Origin: RGIG3528 sp045598045 | Lineage (GTDB): Bacteria > Bacillota > Clostridia > Lachnospirales > Lachnospiraceae | Assembly: GCA_045598045.1 (NCBI GenBank) | Contig: JAZLLG010000072.1 | Location: 1-64,000 of the forward strand | Reading direction: 5' to 3' | Length of the DNA: 64,000 bases | In this document: in pieces, positions 27,036-36,003 of the stretch | How positions within the stretch are numbered: the stretch's first letter is position 1 | Layout of the letters: every line of letters starts with the position of its first letter | Notes under the pieces: model-generated | Databases searched by the model: none | What the model was told of the DNA's origin: nothing | The model's input: only the letters and a program-made list of their open reading frames with translations | Position numbers and translations under genes: made by a program

Positions 27036-28583
27036 ATGAGCACAAATACTGCCATTGAACTGAAACACATAACAAAGCGCTTCGGCTCTGTCGTTGCGAA
27101 TTATGATGTTTCTCTTGAAATAAAAAAAGGTGAGATTCTTTCCATTCTCGGTGAAAACGGCTGCGGAAAAACAACCCTTATGAATATGATCGCCGGAATA
27201 TACTTCCCTGATGAAGGCGAGATTCTTGTTGACGGCGAGCCTGTCGTCATTCGTTCCCCCAAAGATGCATTTAAGTACAAGATTGGTATGGTTCACCAGC
27301 ACTTTAAGCTTGTGGACATATTTACCGCGGCTGAAAATATCGTGCTTGGTGATACCGAGGACAAACATTACAAGCCTGCCGCTGTAAATGCCAAGGTTAA
27401 AAGCATTGCGGACAAATATGGATTTAAACTTGATCCGAAAAAGAAAATATATGAAATGTCTGTTTCCGAAAAACAGACTGTTGAAATAATAAAGGTTCTT
27501 TACAGAAACGCTGACATCCTCATCCTTGATGAGCCTACGGCCGTGCTTACTCCCCAGGAGACGGAGATGCTCTTCAAGGTGCTTCGTAATATGCGCGCCG
27601 ACGGCAAATCCATAATTATTATTACTCATAAGCTGCATGAGGTACTTGAGATTTCCGACAGAGTAGCAGTGCTCAGAAAAGGCGAACATATTGCCACTGT
27701 TGCGACAAAGAATGCTTCGGAAGCCTCACTGACGGAAATGATGGTGGGCATGAAGGTTCAGCTGAACATAAACAGAAGTGAGCCGGTGAACCCTGTTACA
27801 AGACTTAAAGTAATTGGCCTTTCTGCAACGGATAAGGATGGCGTAAAGGTTTTGGATGACATTAATTTCGAAGCAAAGAGCGGAGAAATTCTTGGTATCG
27901 CAGGTATTGCAGGAAGCGGACAAAGAGAGCTTCTCGAAGCCATAGCGGGTCTGCAGCCGCTTGATTCCGGTGAAATCGATTACAACAATCCCAAAACAGG
28001 GGATATCGTCGATCTCCGCAACAAGACGCCTCTTCAGATTCGAAATCTTGGTGTTCGTCTTTCTTTCGTACCGGAAGACCGCCTCGGTATGGGCCTTGTA
28101 GGAAATATGGACATTACCGACAATATGATGCTCAGAAGTTATCGTATCGGCAAATCGCTCTTTGTTGACAGAGAAAAGCCAAAGTCACTTGCAGAAGAAA
28201 TCATCGATGAACTTCAGGTTAATACACCCGGTACAAGCACTCCTGTAAGACGTCTTTCGGGCGGTAATGTCCAAAAGGTTCTTGTAGGACGTGAGATTTC
28301 AGCTGCACCCAGAGTACTTATGGTTGCTTACCCCGTTCGTGGTTTGGATATTAACTCTTCATACACAATATACAATCTTCTCAATGCACAAAAGGAAAAG
28401 GGGGTATCCGTTATCTTCGTAGGTGAGGATCTGGACGTCCTTCTTGAACTGTGCGACCGAATACTTGTAATTAACTCCGGACGTATAACCGGAATATGTG
28501 ACGGCAGAACAACAACGAAGGAAGAGGTCGGTCTCCTTATGACCAAATCCGACAGGCAAGGAAAGGAGACTGAAAATGAGTAA
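27036..28583 (+). CDS. Nucleoside ABC transporter, double ATPase
   Basis: 515 aa with two ABC cassettes. First: Walker A GENGCGKTT, signature-like MSVSEKQTVE, Walker B ILILDEPTAVLT. Second: degenerate Walker A GIAGSGQRE, signature LSGGNVQKVLVGREI and a Walker B variant, VLMVAYPVRGLD. This tandem design, with a weakened second site, is typical of BMP-family nucleoside and ribose importers. It overlaps the permease gene by 8 nt. CGGAGGG precedes the ATG. Confidence 0.92.
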   Translation: MSTNTAIELKHITKRFGSVVANYDVSLEIKKGEILSILGENGCGKTTLMNMIAGIYFPDEGEILVDGEPVVIRSPKDAFKYKIGMVHQHFKLVDIFTAAENIVLGDTEDKHYKPAAVNAKVKSIADKYGFKLDPKKKIYEMSVSEKQTVEIIKVLYRNADILILDEPTAVLTPQETEMLFKVLRNMRADGKSIIIITHKLHEVLEISDRVAVLRKGEHIATVATKNASEASLTEMMVGMKVQLNINRSEPVNPVTRLKVIGLSATDKDGVKVLDDINFEAKSGEILGIAGIAGSGQRELLEAIAGLQPLDSGEIDYNNPKTGDIVDLRNKTPLQIRNLGVRLSFVPEDRLGMGLVGNMDITDNMMLRSYRIGKSLFVDREKPKSLAEEIIDELQVNTPGTSTPVRRLSGGNVQKVLVGREISAAPRVLMVAYPVRGLDINSSYTIYNLLNAQKEKGVSVIFVGEDLDVLLELCDRILVINSGRITGICDGRTTTKEEVGLLMTKSDRQGKETENE

Positions 28584-29667
28584 GAATAATGAAAAAGAAA
28601 AACAGCCTCTCTTTCACGTAACCAAAAGAGATGAAATGCCCGTGGCAGAAGCAATCGGAATCCGCGTTGCCGCAGTTGCACTGGCACTTCTTGTAAGTAT
28701 GATTCTTTCCTACATCCTTATTGGCATAAACCCGGGAAAGATGCTTGTTTCGCTGACTACAGGGTCCTTCGGCAGTAAACGCCGCATCTGGAAGTTTTTT
28801 AAGGATCTCGCAGTTCTTCTTTGCATTTCGTTGGCTGTTACTCCCGCTTTCCGTATGAAATTCTGGAATATCGGTGCCGAGGGGCAGACTCTTATGGGGG
28901 CTCTCGCTTCCGTTGCCTGCATAATTAACTTCGGCGGAAAGATGCCTGAACCGGTGCTTGTTCTTCTTATGCTGGCGGCAGGTGTTGCTGCGGGCGCCGT
29001 GTGGGGGCTTATTCCTGCTGTTTTTAAAGCAATATGGGACACCAATGAGACGCTTTTCACGCTTATGATGAACTACATTGCAACCTTCATCGTTTCATAC
29101 TTTCTTATGAAGTGGACACCAAGCGGTTCGTCAACATTGGGAAGTCTTCAATACGGACATATGGCTTCCTTTGTACATGCCTATTTCCCGTTAATCCTTA
29201 TTGTTGCAATACTCACAATTGTTGTTTTTATCTATCTGAACTATACCAAACACGGCTATGAGATTTCGGTTGTAGGTGAAAGCCGAAAGACCGCACTTTA
29301 CATTGGTATAAACGTACGCAAGGTTATCATTCGAACAATGGCATTTTCAGGTGCTTTGTGTGGCTTTGCCGGCTTCCTCATCGTTGCTGCACTGGATCAT
29401 TCCATAACAACGGCTTCCGTTGGCGGACAGGGCTTCACGGCTATCATGGTTTCATGGCTTGCAAAGTTTAATCCCCTCATTATGGTTGTTACATCAGCAC
29501 TTATTACATTCCTTAATCAGGGCGCTTCGCAGATTTCAACGGACTTCAACATCGATTCGGCATTCCCGGACATCATTGTGGGAATCATCATCTTTTTCAT
29601 AATCGGGTGTGAGTTCTTCATTTACTACAAAGTGAACTTCAGACATAACGGAAAGGAGGCAAAGTAA
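28576..29667 (+). CDS. Nucleoside ABC transporter permease 1
   Basis: 363 aa, about 9-10 membrane helices, of the BPD_transp_2 type. It has the FWNIGAEGQTLMGALAS motif and VGESRKTALYIGINVRKV in the cytosolic loop, both standard in NupB/YufP-like permeases. The N-terminal 25 residues are hydrophilic and cytosolic. It shares 8 nt with the ATPase gene and one base with the second permease gene. Confidence 0.9.
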   Translation: MSKNNEKEKQPLFHVTKRDEMPVAEAIGIRVAAVALALLVSMILSYILIGINPGKMLVSLTTGSFGSKRRIWKFFKDLAVLLCISLAVTPAFRMKFWNIGAEGQTLMGALASVACIINFGGKMPEPVLVLLMLAAGVAAGAVWGLIPAVFKAIWDTNETLFTLMMNYIATFIVSYFLMKWTPSGSSTLGSLQYGHMASFVHAYFPLILIVAILTIVVFIYLNYTKHGYEISVVGESRKTALYIGINVRKVIIRTMAFSGALCGFAGFLIVAALDHSITTASVGGQGFTAIMVSWLAKFNPLIMVVTSALITFLNQGASQISTDFNIDSAFPDIIVGIIIFFIIGCEFFIYYKVNFRHNGKEAK

Positions 29668-30629
29668 TGAGTATAGTCAATTATCTCCTTTCGGCTTTTT
29701 CAATAGGAATCATTTTCCTTCTTGGAGCAACCGGTGAAATAATCACCGAAAAGGTCGGACACCTGAATCTTGGTATCCCCGGCGTTATGAGTGTGGGCGC
29801 AGCGGGCGGATGTGTCGCATTACAGGCGATGTATCAGTACAGGGATACGCTTCCGGGATGGTTTATCGTTACGGTGGCGCTCCTTGCATGCTTCATCTGC
29901 GCAGGTCTTATGGGCTTTTTGTACAGCTTCCTTACGGTATCGCTTCATTCAAATCAGAATGTTACGGGTCTTGCGCTTACTACTTTTGGTGTAGGCATTA
30001 CGAAATACATGATGTCAAAGCTTGCCAAGATTGGTGCACATGAGTATCTGTACGCGCTTGAATATTTCCGTCAGCCCTTTACAAAGAGCAATAATTCATT
30101 GAAATACTGTGGCATAATGACGTTTTTAGCCTTGATTATTGCAATTGCGGCGTCTGTGATTCTCTACAAAACAAAGGTTGGTCTTAACCTTCGTGCAGTC
30201 GGAGAAAGCGCAGGTACTGCCGATGCAGTCGGCATTAACGTTACAGGCTATAAATACGTGGCGACGATAATCGGCAGCGGCATCGCAGGCTTTGGCGGTC
30301 TCTATTACATTATGGACTACGCCGGCAGCCAGGAAGCGTACCTCTCCATTGAAGCACTTGGATGGCTTTCTGTTGCGCTTGTTATCTTCGCATTGTGGAA
30401 GCCGCTTATCTGTATTCTCGGATCCTTTGTGTTCGGCCTTTTATTTATAGCAAACGCTTATGCGTCCAGCATTCTCGGCATCACGCTTCCTATGACGCTG
30501 ACACCTGTGCTTAAGCTTCTGCCTTACGTTGCAACAGTCGTTATTCTTGTTCTTACAAGTATAAGAAAACGCCGTGAAAATCAGCCTCCGGCAGGGCTTG
30601 GAATAACTTATTTCAGAGAGGAAAGATAA
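29667..30629 (+). CDS. Nucleoside ABC transporter permease 2
   Basis: 320 aa, about 8-9 helices, partner of the preceding permease. Conserved HLNLGIPGVMSVGA and LRAVGESAGTADAVGINV loops mark the NupC/YufQ group. The start overlaps the stop of permease 1 (TAATG), and the xpt gene follows with one base between them, so the import and salvage steps are coupled. Confidence 0.9.
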   Translation: MSIVNYLLSAFSIGIIFLLGATGEIITEKVGHLNLGIPGVMSVGAAGGCVALQAMYQYRDTLPGWFIVTVALLACFICAGLMGFLYSFLTVSLHSNQNVTGLALTTFGVGITKYMMSKLAKIGAHEYLYALEYFRQPFTKSNNSLKYCGIMTFLALIIAIAASVILYKTKVGLNLRAVGESAGTADAVGINVTGYKYVATIIGSGIAGFGGLYYIMDYAGSQEAYLSIEALGWLSVALVIFALWKPLICILGSFVFGLLFIANAYASSILGITLPMTLTPVLKLLPYVATVVILVLTSIRKRRENQPPAGLGITYFREER

Positions 30630-30630
30630 T

Positions 30631-31209
30631 ATGAAACTTCTTGAGCAGCAAATCAGGGAACACGGCATAGTTCGCGAGGGCAATATCCTTAAGGTTGATA
30701 TGTTCCTGAATCATCAGATGGATGTTAAGCTCTTTTACGAGATGGGCAAAGAATGGAAGAAGCTTTTCAAGGAAAAGAACATTACGAAGATTCTTACAAT
30801 CGAAGCTTCCGGTATCGGTATTGCCTGCGTTGCGGCTTTGAGCTTTGACAATGTTCCGGTTGTATTTGCAAAAAAGAGCCAGGGACTGAATATGGATTCA
30901 AGTGTATATTCCACAAAAGTCAACAGCTTTACGAAAAAGAAAACTTATGATGTTACTGTTTCAAAGAAGTATCTCTCTTCTGAGGACCATGTTTTGATTA
31001 TCGATGATTTCCTTGCAAACGGCTGTGCCGTCAAAGGACTTATGGATATTATCAGGCAGGCCGGTGCCACTCTTGAAGGAGTTGGTATAGCTATAGAAAA
31101 GGGCTTTCAGGAAGGCGGACAGGAACTCAGAGACGAAGGCATTCAGGTTGAAAGTCTTGCAATTGTTGACGCTATGGACCCGGAAACAGGAAAGATTACA
31201 TTCAGATAA
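30631..31209 (+). CDS. xpt: Xanthine phosphoribosyltransferase
   Basis: 192 aa, type I PRTase that converts xanthine and PRPP to XMP. The PRPP loop VLIIDDFLANGCAVKG (about residues 124-139) is clear; IEASGIGIA near residue 54 and the Xpt-typical N-terminus MKLLEQQIREHGIV fit the family length exactly. It sits at the end of the BMP transporter operon, which supports purine base/nucleoside scavenging as its job. A strong terminator follows 45 nt later. Confidence 0.95.
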   Translation: MKLLEQQIREHGIVREGNILKVDMFLNHQMDVKLFYEMGKEWKKLFKEKNITKILTIEASGIGIACVAALSFDNVPVVFAKKSQGLNMDSSVYSTKVNSFTKKKTYDVTVSKKYLSSEDHVLIIDDFLANGCAVKGLMDIIRQAGATLEGVGIAIEKGFQEGGQELRDEGIQVESLAIVDAMDPETGKITFR

Positions 31210-31253
31210 ATTTTACTGTATTTAAGTGATTTAATTAAAAATTAGCAATGTTT

Positions 31254-31308
31254 AACTTGCACTTATGCTAAAATTAGGGTAAATTTAGCAAAAAGTGCAA
31301 GTTTTTTT
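31254..31308 (+). terminator. Terminator of the purine operon, enclosing a promoter and operator
   Basis: AACTTGCACTT (31254-31264) pairs with AAGTGCAAGTT (31293-31303), and inside it GCTAAA (31267-31272) pairs with TTTAGC (31284-31289). Seven Ts end at 31308. The outer stem is 11 bp and the inner 6 bp. Confidence 0.85.
31266..31289 (+). promoter_or_regulatory. Extended -10 promoter and probable LacI-family operator
   Basis: TGC-TAAAAT (31266-31274) is an extended -10. The palindrome 31267-31289 (GCTAAAATTA...GTAAATTTAGC, 3 to 4 bases of centre) recurs almost unchanged at 39312-39333 before the mannan operon. The regulator gene begins at 31323, so autoregulation is likely. No good -35 at normal spacing. 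Confidence 0.65.
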
Positions 31309-31322
31309 GAGGTGAAAACATT

Positions 31323-32321
31323 ATGGCTAAAAAAGTGAAAATGGCGGATATAGCGGAAAGGCTGGGAATCAGTATAGTAACGGTTTCAAAGGCACTCGCG
31401 GGCCAGAAGGGCGTGAGCGATGAACTGAAAACGAAGATTATCAGCCTTGCATCGGAACTGGGCTATGAAAAGCCGGGAGACAAAAGTGAATCGTCAAAAA
31501 GCTATAACATCGGAGTAATTGTGCCGGAAGGATACATTACGAAATATGAGACGTTTTATTGGGAACTCTATCAGGAGATAAATACTGCGGCTGCACAGAA
31601 CAACAGCTTTGTTCTCCTTGAGGTTGTTTCTTATGAAGATGAAAACAATAACCTCCCGCCGAAGCTTCTTAAAGAAAATAAGGTTAATGCGCTGATAGTT
31701 ATGGGAGGAATCAAGACCGATTACCTTAAAATGATAAAAGCACATTATTCCACACCTCTTGTATTTCTTGATTTTTATGATTCAGAGGTCAAAGAGGATT
31801 CGGTTATTTCAAACAGCTTTTACGGGACCTATTCCATAACGAATTATCTGATAGACAAAGGACTTAAAAAGATTGCTTATGTCGGCACCGTCCTGGCAAC
31901 AAAATCCATTACCGACCGATACTTCGGCTATCTTAAGGCGCTGACGGAAAACGGAATTGCCGTTAGGGAAGACTGGATTATTCCGGACAGAAATCTGGAC
32001 AGACTTCAGTTTGTGGAAGTTCCTCTTCCGGAGGAGATGCCCGAGGCATTTGTATGTAACTGTGATATGACTGCCTCGTATCTTATAGATACTCTTTCAA
32101 AAAAAGGACTGCGTGTGCCGGAGGATGTTAAGGTTACGGGCTTTGATGATTTTATTCACCCGGGAGTATGTCCTGTGCAGCTTACCACTTATTCCGTAAA
32201 CATGGAAGGAATGGCTGAATCGGCAATCAGAAACTGTTTAAGGAAGCTTAACGGTATAGAAACAAACAAGGGCCTTCATCTTATTGAGGGTAAATTAATT
32301 ATCAGGGAGAGCACTCTATGA
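31323..32321 (+). CDS. LacI-family transcriptional regulator
   Basis: 332 aa. The N-terminal helix-turn-helix (VKMADIAERLGISIVTVSKAL) plus hinge is followed by a sugar-binding domain (YNIGVIVPEGYITKYETFYW; VTGFDDFIHPG near the C-terminus). It overlaps the GH36 gene by 4 nt, so it is first in a regulator-enzyme operon. GAGGTG precedes the ATG. Probably controls the mannan genes; the effector may be a manno- or galactomanno-oligosaccharide (inference). Confidence 0.9.
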   Translation: MAKKVKMADIAERLGISIVTVSKALAGQKGVSDELKTKIISLASELGYEKPGDKSESSKSYNIGVIVPEGYITKYETFYWELYQEINTAAAQNNSFVLLEVVSYEDENNNLPPKLLKENKVNALIVMGGIKTDYLKMIKAHYSTPLVFLDFYDSEVKEDSVISNSFYGTYSITNYLIDKGLKKIAYVGTVLATKSITDRYFGYLKALTENGIAVREDWIIPDRNLDRLQFVEVPLPEEMPEAFVCNCDMTASYLIDTLSKKGLRVPEDVKVTGFDDFIHPGVCPVQLTTYSVNMEGMAESAIRNCLRKLNGIETNKGLHLIEGKLIIRESTL

Positions 32322-34549
32322 ACATCAAATATTTGGAAGAAAGCAGACTTTTTAAGATGGATACCGAATCAACCAGCTATGTCATCGGCCTTGCAGACAG
32401 TGAAGGCTTTGTAGGACATGCCTATTATGGAGAAATGCTCCCCGATGAGGATGTGAGCTATCTCCTTCGCATTTTTGAGGGACCTCTTACTCCTGAAAAA
32501 AATGAACGCGACAGGCTGAGTTTTTATGACAGCTTTCCTTTTGAGTATCCTACGCACGGCATCGGAGATTTCAGAGAATCCGCACTTCGCGTTGAGGATG
32601 AGGAAGGACATTATTCAAATAAGCTCACATATAAATCCCACGAAATATATAAAGGGAAAAAAGGTCTTCCCGGAATGCCGGCAACATGGGGTGACGAAAA
32701 AGATTCTATGTCACTGGAAATTATGACGGAAGACAAGGAAGCAGGAATTGAGGTTACTCTTGTTTATTCCGTTTTTGACGGAATTGATGCAATAATCCGC
32801 AGCACAAAGATAACAAACAAGTCTTCAAAAACGGTTTACCTTACGAAGGCTGCATCTGCATCGCTTGATATGGACAACCGTGATTTCGATAAAATAAACC
32901 TTTACGGAACGTGGGCACGTGAACGACACATAAACAGGGTTCCGGTTGCGTACGGACTTCAGGGTATGTACTCAAAACGTGGTGAGCCCGGACATCAGGG
33001 ACATCCATTTACCTGTCTGCTTGAAAAGAATGCAACTCAGACAGCCGGCGAAGTTTATGGTATGGATCTTATTTATTCGGGTAATTTCCGTACGGTTACG
33101 GATCGAAATCAGTTTGACAGTGTTCGACTTGTGACCGGAATCAACCCTGAAGACTTCAGATGGACACTTAACGACGGTGAAACGTTTGTAACACCCGAAG
33201 CCGTGCTTGTGTATTCAAACGAAGGCATAGGCGGAATGAGTCGTACGTTCCACGATCTTTACAGAGAGCATCTTATCCGTGGCTTTTATCGTGACAAAAA
33301 ACGTCCCATTCTTATTAATAACTGGGAGGCAACATATTTTAATTTTGACGAGAAAAAGCTTATTGCCATCGCAGACGAAGCTTCAAAGCTTGGCATTGAA
33401 ATGCTTGTTATGGATGATGGATGGTTTGGAAATCGTTCTGATGACAATTCGTCTCTCGGAGACTGGTTCGTCAATGAAGATAAGCTTAAAGGCGGGCTTA
33501 AGTTCCTTGTGGATGAAGTAAATAAACGTGGTATGAAGTTCGGTATCTGGTTTGAACCTGAAATGATCAGCCCTGTTTCAAAGCTGTATGAACAGCACCC
33601 GGAGTGGGCAATCCATGTGCCCGGAAGAAAGCCCGGGCTTGCACGAAACCAGATGGTGCTTGATTACACGCGTGAAGACGTTCGCGACTATGTTTACGGC
33701 ATGATGAAAAAGGTACTTGAAAGTGCCAACATTGAGTATGTTAAGTGGGACATGAACAGACCGCTTTCCGATATAGGAAGTGCGGAGCTGCCTTCAGGAC
33801 GACTTGGTGAATTTATGCACAGATATACGCTCGGAGTATATTCTGTTATGGAACGACTTGTATCTGATTTCCCGAAGCTCCTTCTTGAAAACTGCTCTGG
33901 TGGTGGCGCAAGATTTGATGCCGGAATGCTTTATTACGGCCCGCAAATCTGGTGCTCGGATGATGCCGATGCAATTGAACGACTTGTAATCCAGGAAGGT
34001 ACTGAACTTATCTATCCGCTTTCAGCTATGGGAGCACATGTATCCGACTGCCCGAACCATATTGTGGGAAGAATGACTCCGTTTAAAACGCGTGGGCACG
34101 TGGCTTTGGCCGGAACATTCGGATATGAGCTTGATGTAACGCGTATACCTGAAGAAGACAGGAAAATGATTCCGGAACAGATTAAGATGTACCATAAGTA
34201 CAACGATCTCGTCAGAACGGGTGATTACTATCGAATTGCATCCTATTCCGAAAACGGTAAATTTGATTGCTGGCAGGTCGTTTCAAAGGAGAAGACAGAG
34301 GCACTTGTGACATGCGTTCTTGCAAAACGCAGCCCGAATACGAGAAGCAGAAACATTAAATTACAGGGGCTTTCGGTTGAAAAGCAGTACCGCCTTTTGA
34401 ACGAAGACGGAAGTGATTATGTAAACGGAATGGCAGAAGCCGGAAATTCACGTACCTATTCCGGCGCGACACTTATGAACGCGGGAATCAACATTTGCGA
34501 AGCGTGGGGAGACAATCAGTCCATGCTTATATACGTTAAGGAAATTTGA
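32318..34549 (+). CDS. GH36 alpha-galactosidase, intracellular
   Basis: 743 aa, the usual length for the bacterial tetrameric GH36 group. The nucleophile is Asp478 in YVKWDMNR and the acid/base is Asp548 in WCSDDAD; ENCSGGGARFD and MDDGWFG complete the active site. No signal peptide, so it acts in the cytosol, removing alpha-1,6-galactose from imported galactomanno-oligosaccharides. Start overlaps the LacI gene by 4 nt. Confidence 0.93.
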   Translation: MNIKYLEESRLFKMDTESTSYVIGLADSEGFVGHAYYGEMLPDEDVSYLLRIFEGPLTPEKNERDRLSFYDSFPFEYPTHGIGDFRESALRVEDEEGHYSNKLTYKSHEIYKGKKGLPGMPATWGDEKDSMSLEIMTEDKEAGIEVTLVYSVFDGIDAIIRSTKITNKSSKTVYLTKAASASLDMDNRDFDKINLYGTWARERHINRVPVAYGLQGMYSKRGEPGHQGHPFTCLLEKNATQTAGEVYGMDLIYSGNFRTVTDRNQFDSVRLVTGINPEDFRWTLNDGETFVTPEAVLVYSNEGIGGMSRTFHDLYREHLIRGFYRDKKRPILINNWEATYFNFDEKKLIAIADEASKLGIEMLVMDDGWFGNRSDDNSSLGDWFVNEDKLKGGLKFLVDEVNKRGMKFGIWFEPEMISPVSKLYEQHPEWAIHVPGRKPGLARNQMVLDYTREDVRDYVYGMMKKVLESANIEYVKWDMNRPLSDIGSAELPSGRLGEFMHRYTLGVYSVMERLVSDFPKLLLENCSGGGARFDAGMLYYGPQIWCSDDADAIERLVIQEGTELIYPLSAMGAHVSDCPNHIVGRMTPFKTRGHVALAGTFGYELDVTRIPEEDRKMIPEQIKMYHKYNDLVRTGDYYRIASYSENGKFDCWQVVSKEKTEALVTCVLAKRSPNTRSRNIKLQGLSVEKQYRLLNEDGSDYVNGMAEAGNSRTYSGATLMNAGINICEAWGDNQSMLIYVKEI

Positions 34550-34563
34550 TGAGAGGGTAAATT

Positions 34564-35055
34564 ATGCGCTTTACATATTGTCCGCACTGCGGGTCAAAAC
34601 TTATCGGAAAGGAAATCGGGGACGAAGGAATAATTCCTTTCTGCGAATCATGCAACATTCCACTTTGGGATATGTTCACAACAAGCATCATTACAGCGGT
34701 TATTAACGAATATAACGAAATAGCTTTGCTTAGACAGAATTACGTTTCTACAACGAACTATGTCTGCGTCGCAGGCGTAATGAAGCTTGGTGAGTCTGCG
34801 GAAGAGACAGTCATCCGCGAGGTAAAGGAAGAAATTTCCCAGGATGTGGAAAAGCTGGAGTTTATCAGCAGTTACCCGTATGCTAAAAAAGAAATGCTGA
34901 TGCTCGGATATAAGTCTTATGTTAAAAAGAAGGATTTTGATCTTTCGGGTGAGGTGGATTCTGCGGAGTGGGTTCCGCTTGAAAAAGCATTGTCACTTCT
35001 CAGAGAAGGCGGAATCGCCTGGCAGCTTGTAAAAACCATTATTGAAAGACAATAA
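34564..35055 (+). CDS. Nudix hydrolase with N-terminal zinc ribbon
   Basis: 163 aa. CPHCG and CESC (residues 6-31) form a zinc ribbon as in NudC-like pyrophosphatases. The Nudix box runs G-x5-E-x7-REVKEEIS, with Ser in place of the usual Gly near its end. The substrate is uncertain: NAD(H)-type or nucleotide-sugar pyrophosphates are possible. It is 14 nt after the GH36 gene and ends at a terminator, so it is third in the LacI operon, a slightly unusual companion. Confidence 0.82.
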   Translation: MRFTYCPHCGSKLIGKEIGDEGIIPFCESCNIPLWDMFTTSIITAVINEYNEIALLRQNYVSTTNYVCVAGVMKLGESAEETVIREVKEEISQDVEKLEFISSYPYAKKEMLMLGYKSYVKKKDFDLSGEVDSAEWVPLEKALSLLREGGIAWQLVKTIIERQ

Positions 35056-35084
35056 ATACGTGAACACAAAGAACTTACTGAATG

Positions 35085-35114
35085 AAAAGACGTCCGTTTT
35101 TGCGGACGTCTTTT
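35085..35114. terminator. Bidirectional terminator between convergent operons
   Basis: AAAAGACGTCCG (35085-35096), loop TTTTTG, CGGACGTCTTTT (35103-35114). A-tract and T-tract on both sides allow termination of the Nudix transcript and of the minus-strand isomerase operon. Confidence 0.88.
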
Positions 35115-35125
35115 ACGTTTTATTT

Positions 35126-35980
35126 TTAAAGAATGCCTGAAAGAGCATTATAAGCCAGCTCGAAGGCTTCAAAACCGCTGAGCTTCTTACCGTCTGTCAA
35201 CAGCGTCTTTTTGTCTGTACCTTCCAACGAAGCAAATCCTCTGAAATCAGATAAGTGCGGTTCAAGGGAAAGATAACCGTTAAATCCGGAATGGTTCAAA
35301 TCCTTCAGGATTTCTTTCACATTACCGTCGCCTGTGCCGGCGGGAACAACAGCACCGTTTTCCCATATGGCATCTTTAACGTGGATATAAGCTATGTACG
35401 GTTTTAACAGCTTATAGCCTTCCAACGTATTGTCCCGAACCTGAACAAAATTGGCAAAATCAAATATGGCTTTGAAGTGCTTCCCGTGGAAGGCGTCCAG
35501 TATTTTCTTACAGTCGATTGCTTTTTCGCCGTAAATGCCCTTTTCGTTTTCATGCAGAAGAACAACATCATTAGCTTTTGCGTAGTCATAGAATCTTCCA
35601 AGCCTTTCGAAAACTTCGTTTTCAAACTCTTTAAGAGGCCTGTCTTTTGGAATGTAAAAACTGAAAATGCGGATGTTTTCTGTTTCCATCAGGTGGGCTA
35701 TCTCTACAGCTCTTTTAAAGCTTTCGAAATGAGGTTCAAAATCTTCCGTGATTCCGATTTTTCCTAATGGAGAACCTAGTGCGGAAAGTGAGATTCCGTT
35801 TTCATCAAGATATTTTTTTATTTGCATTACTTTTTCGGTGGTGTGAAAAATGAGATTATTACCATCCACACCACGCATTTCGATATGTGATATTCCAAGC
35901 TTTTTTACCGAGGCAACCTGAACTTCAAGTTCGTTTGCAATCTCGTCGGCAAAACCTGTTATTCTGTCTTTTATACTCAT
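35126..35980 (-). CDS. Sugar phosphate isomerase/epimerase (AP endonuclease family 2 fold)
   Basis: 284 aa TIM barrel from the ATG at 35980, with GAGGTG upstream; the GTG at 35989 lies closer to that site and is less likely. Metal-binding residues of the xylose-isomerase-like fold are visible: HENEKG (Glu), FDFANFVQV (Asp), YIHVKDAI (His/Asp), LSLEPH (Glu). The substrate is unknown. It follows two Gfo/Idh/MocA genes, a common trio in catabolism of inositols, keto-sugars or unusual hexoses. Confidence 0.8.
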   Translation of the reverse strand: MSIKDRITGFADEIANELEVQVASVKKLGISHIEMRGVDGNNLIFHTTEKVMQIKKYLDENGISLSALGSPLGKIGITEDFEPHFESFKRAVEIAHLMETENIRIFSFYIPKDRPLKEFENEVFERLGRFYDYAKANDVVLLHENEKGIYGEKAIDCKKILDAFHGKHFKAIFDFANFVQVRDNTLEGYKLLKPYIAYIHVKDAIWENGAVVPAGTGDGNVKEILKDLNHSGFNGYLSLEPHLSDFRGFASLEGTDKKTLLTDGKKLSGFEAFELAYNALSGIL

Positions 35981-36003
35981 TACTTGCACCTCATGCTGTT
36001 TTA

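Noticed and set aside
26943..27689. 248-codon open frame on the minus strand
   Set aside because: Antisense to the ATPase with conserved Walker motifs and crossing its promoter; no ribosome site.
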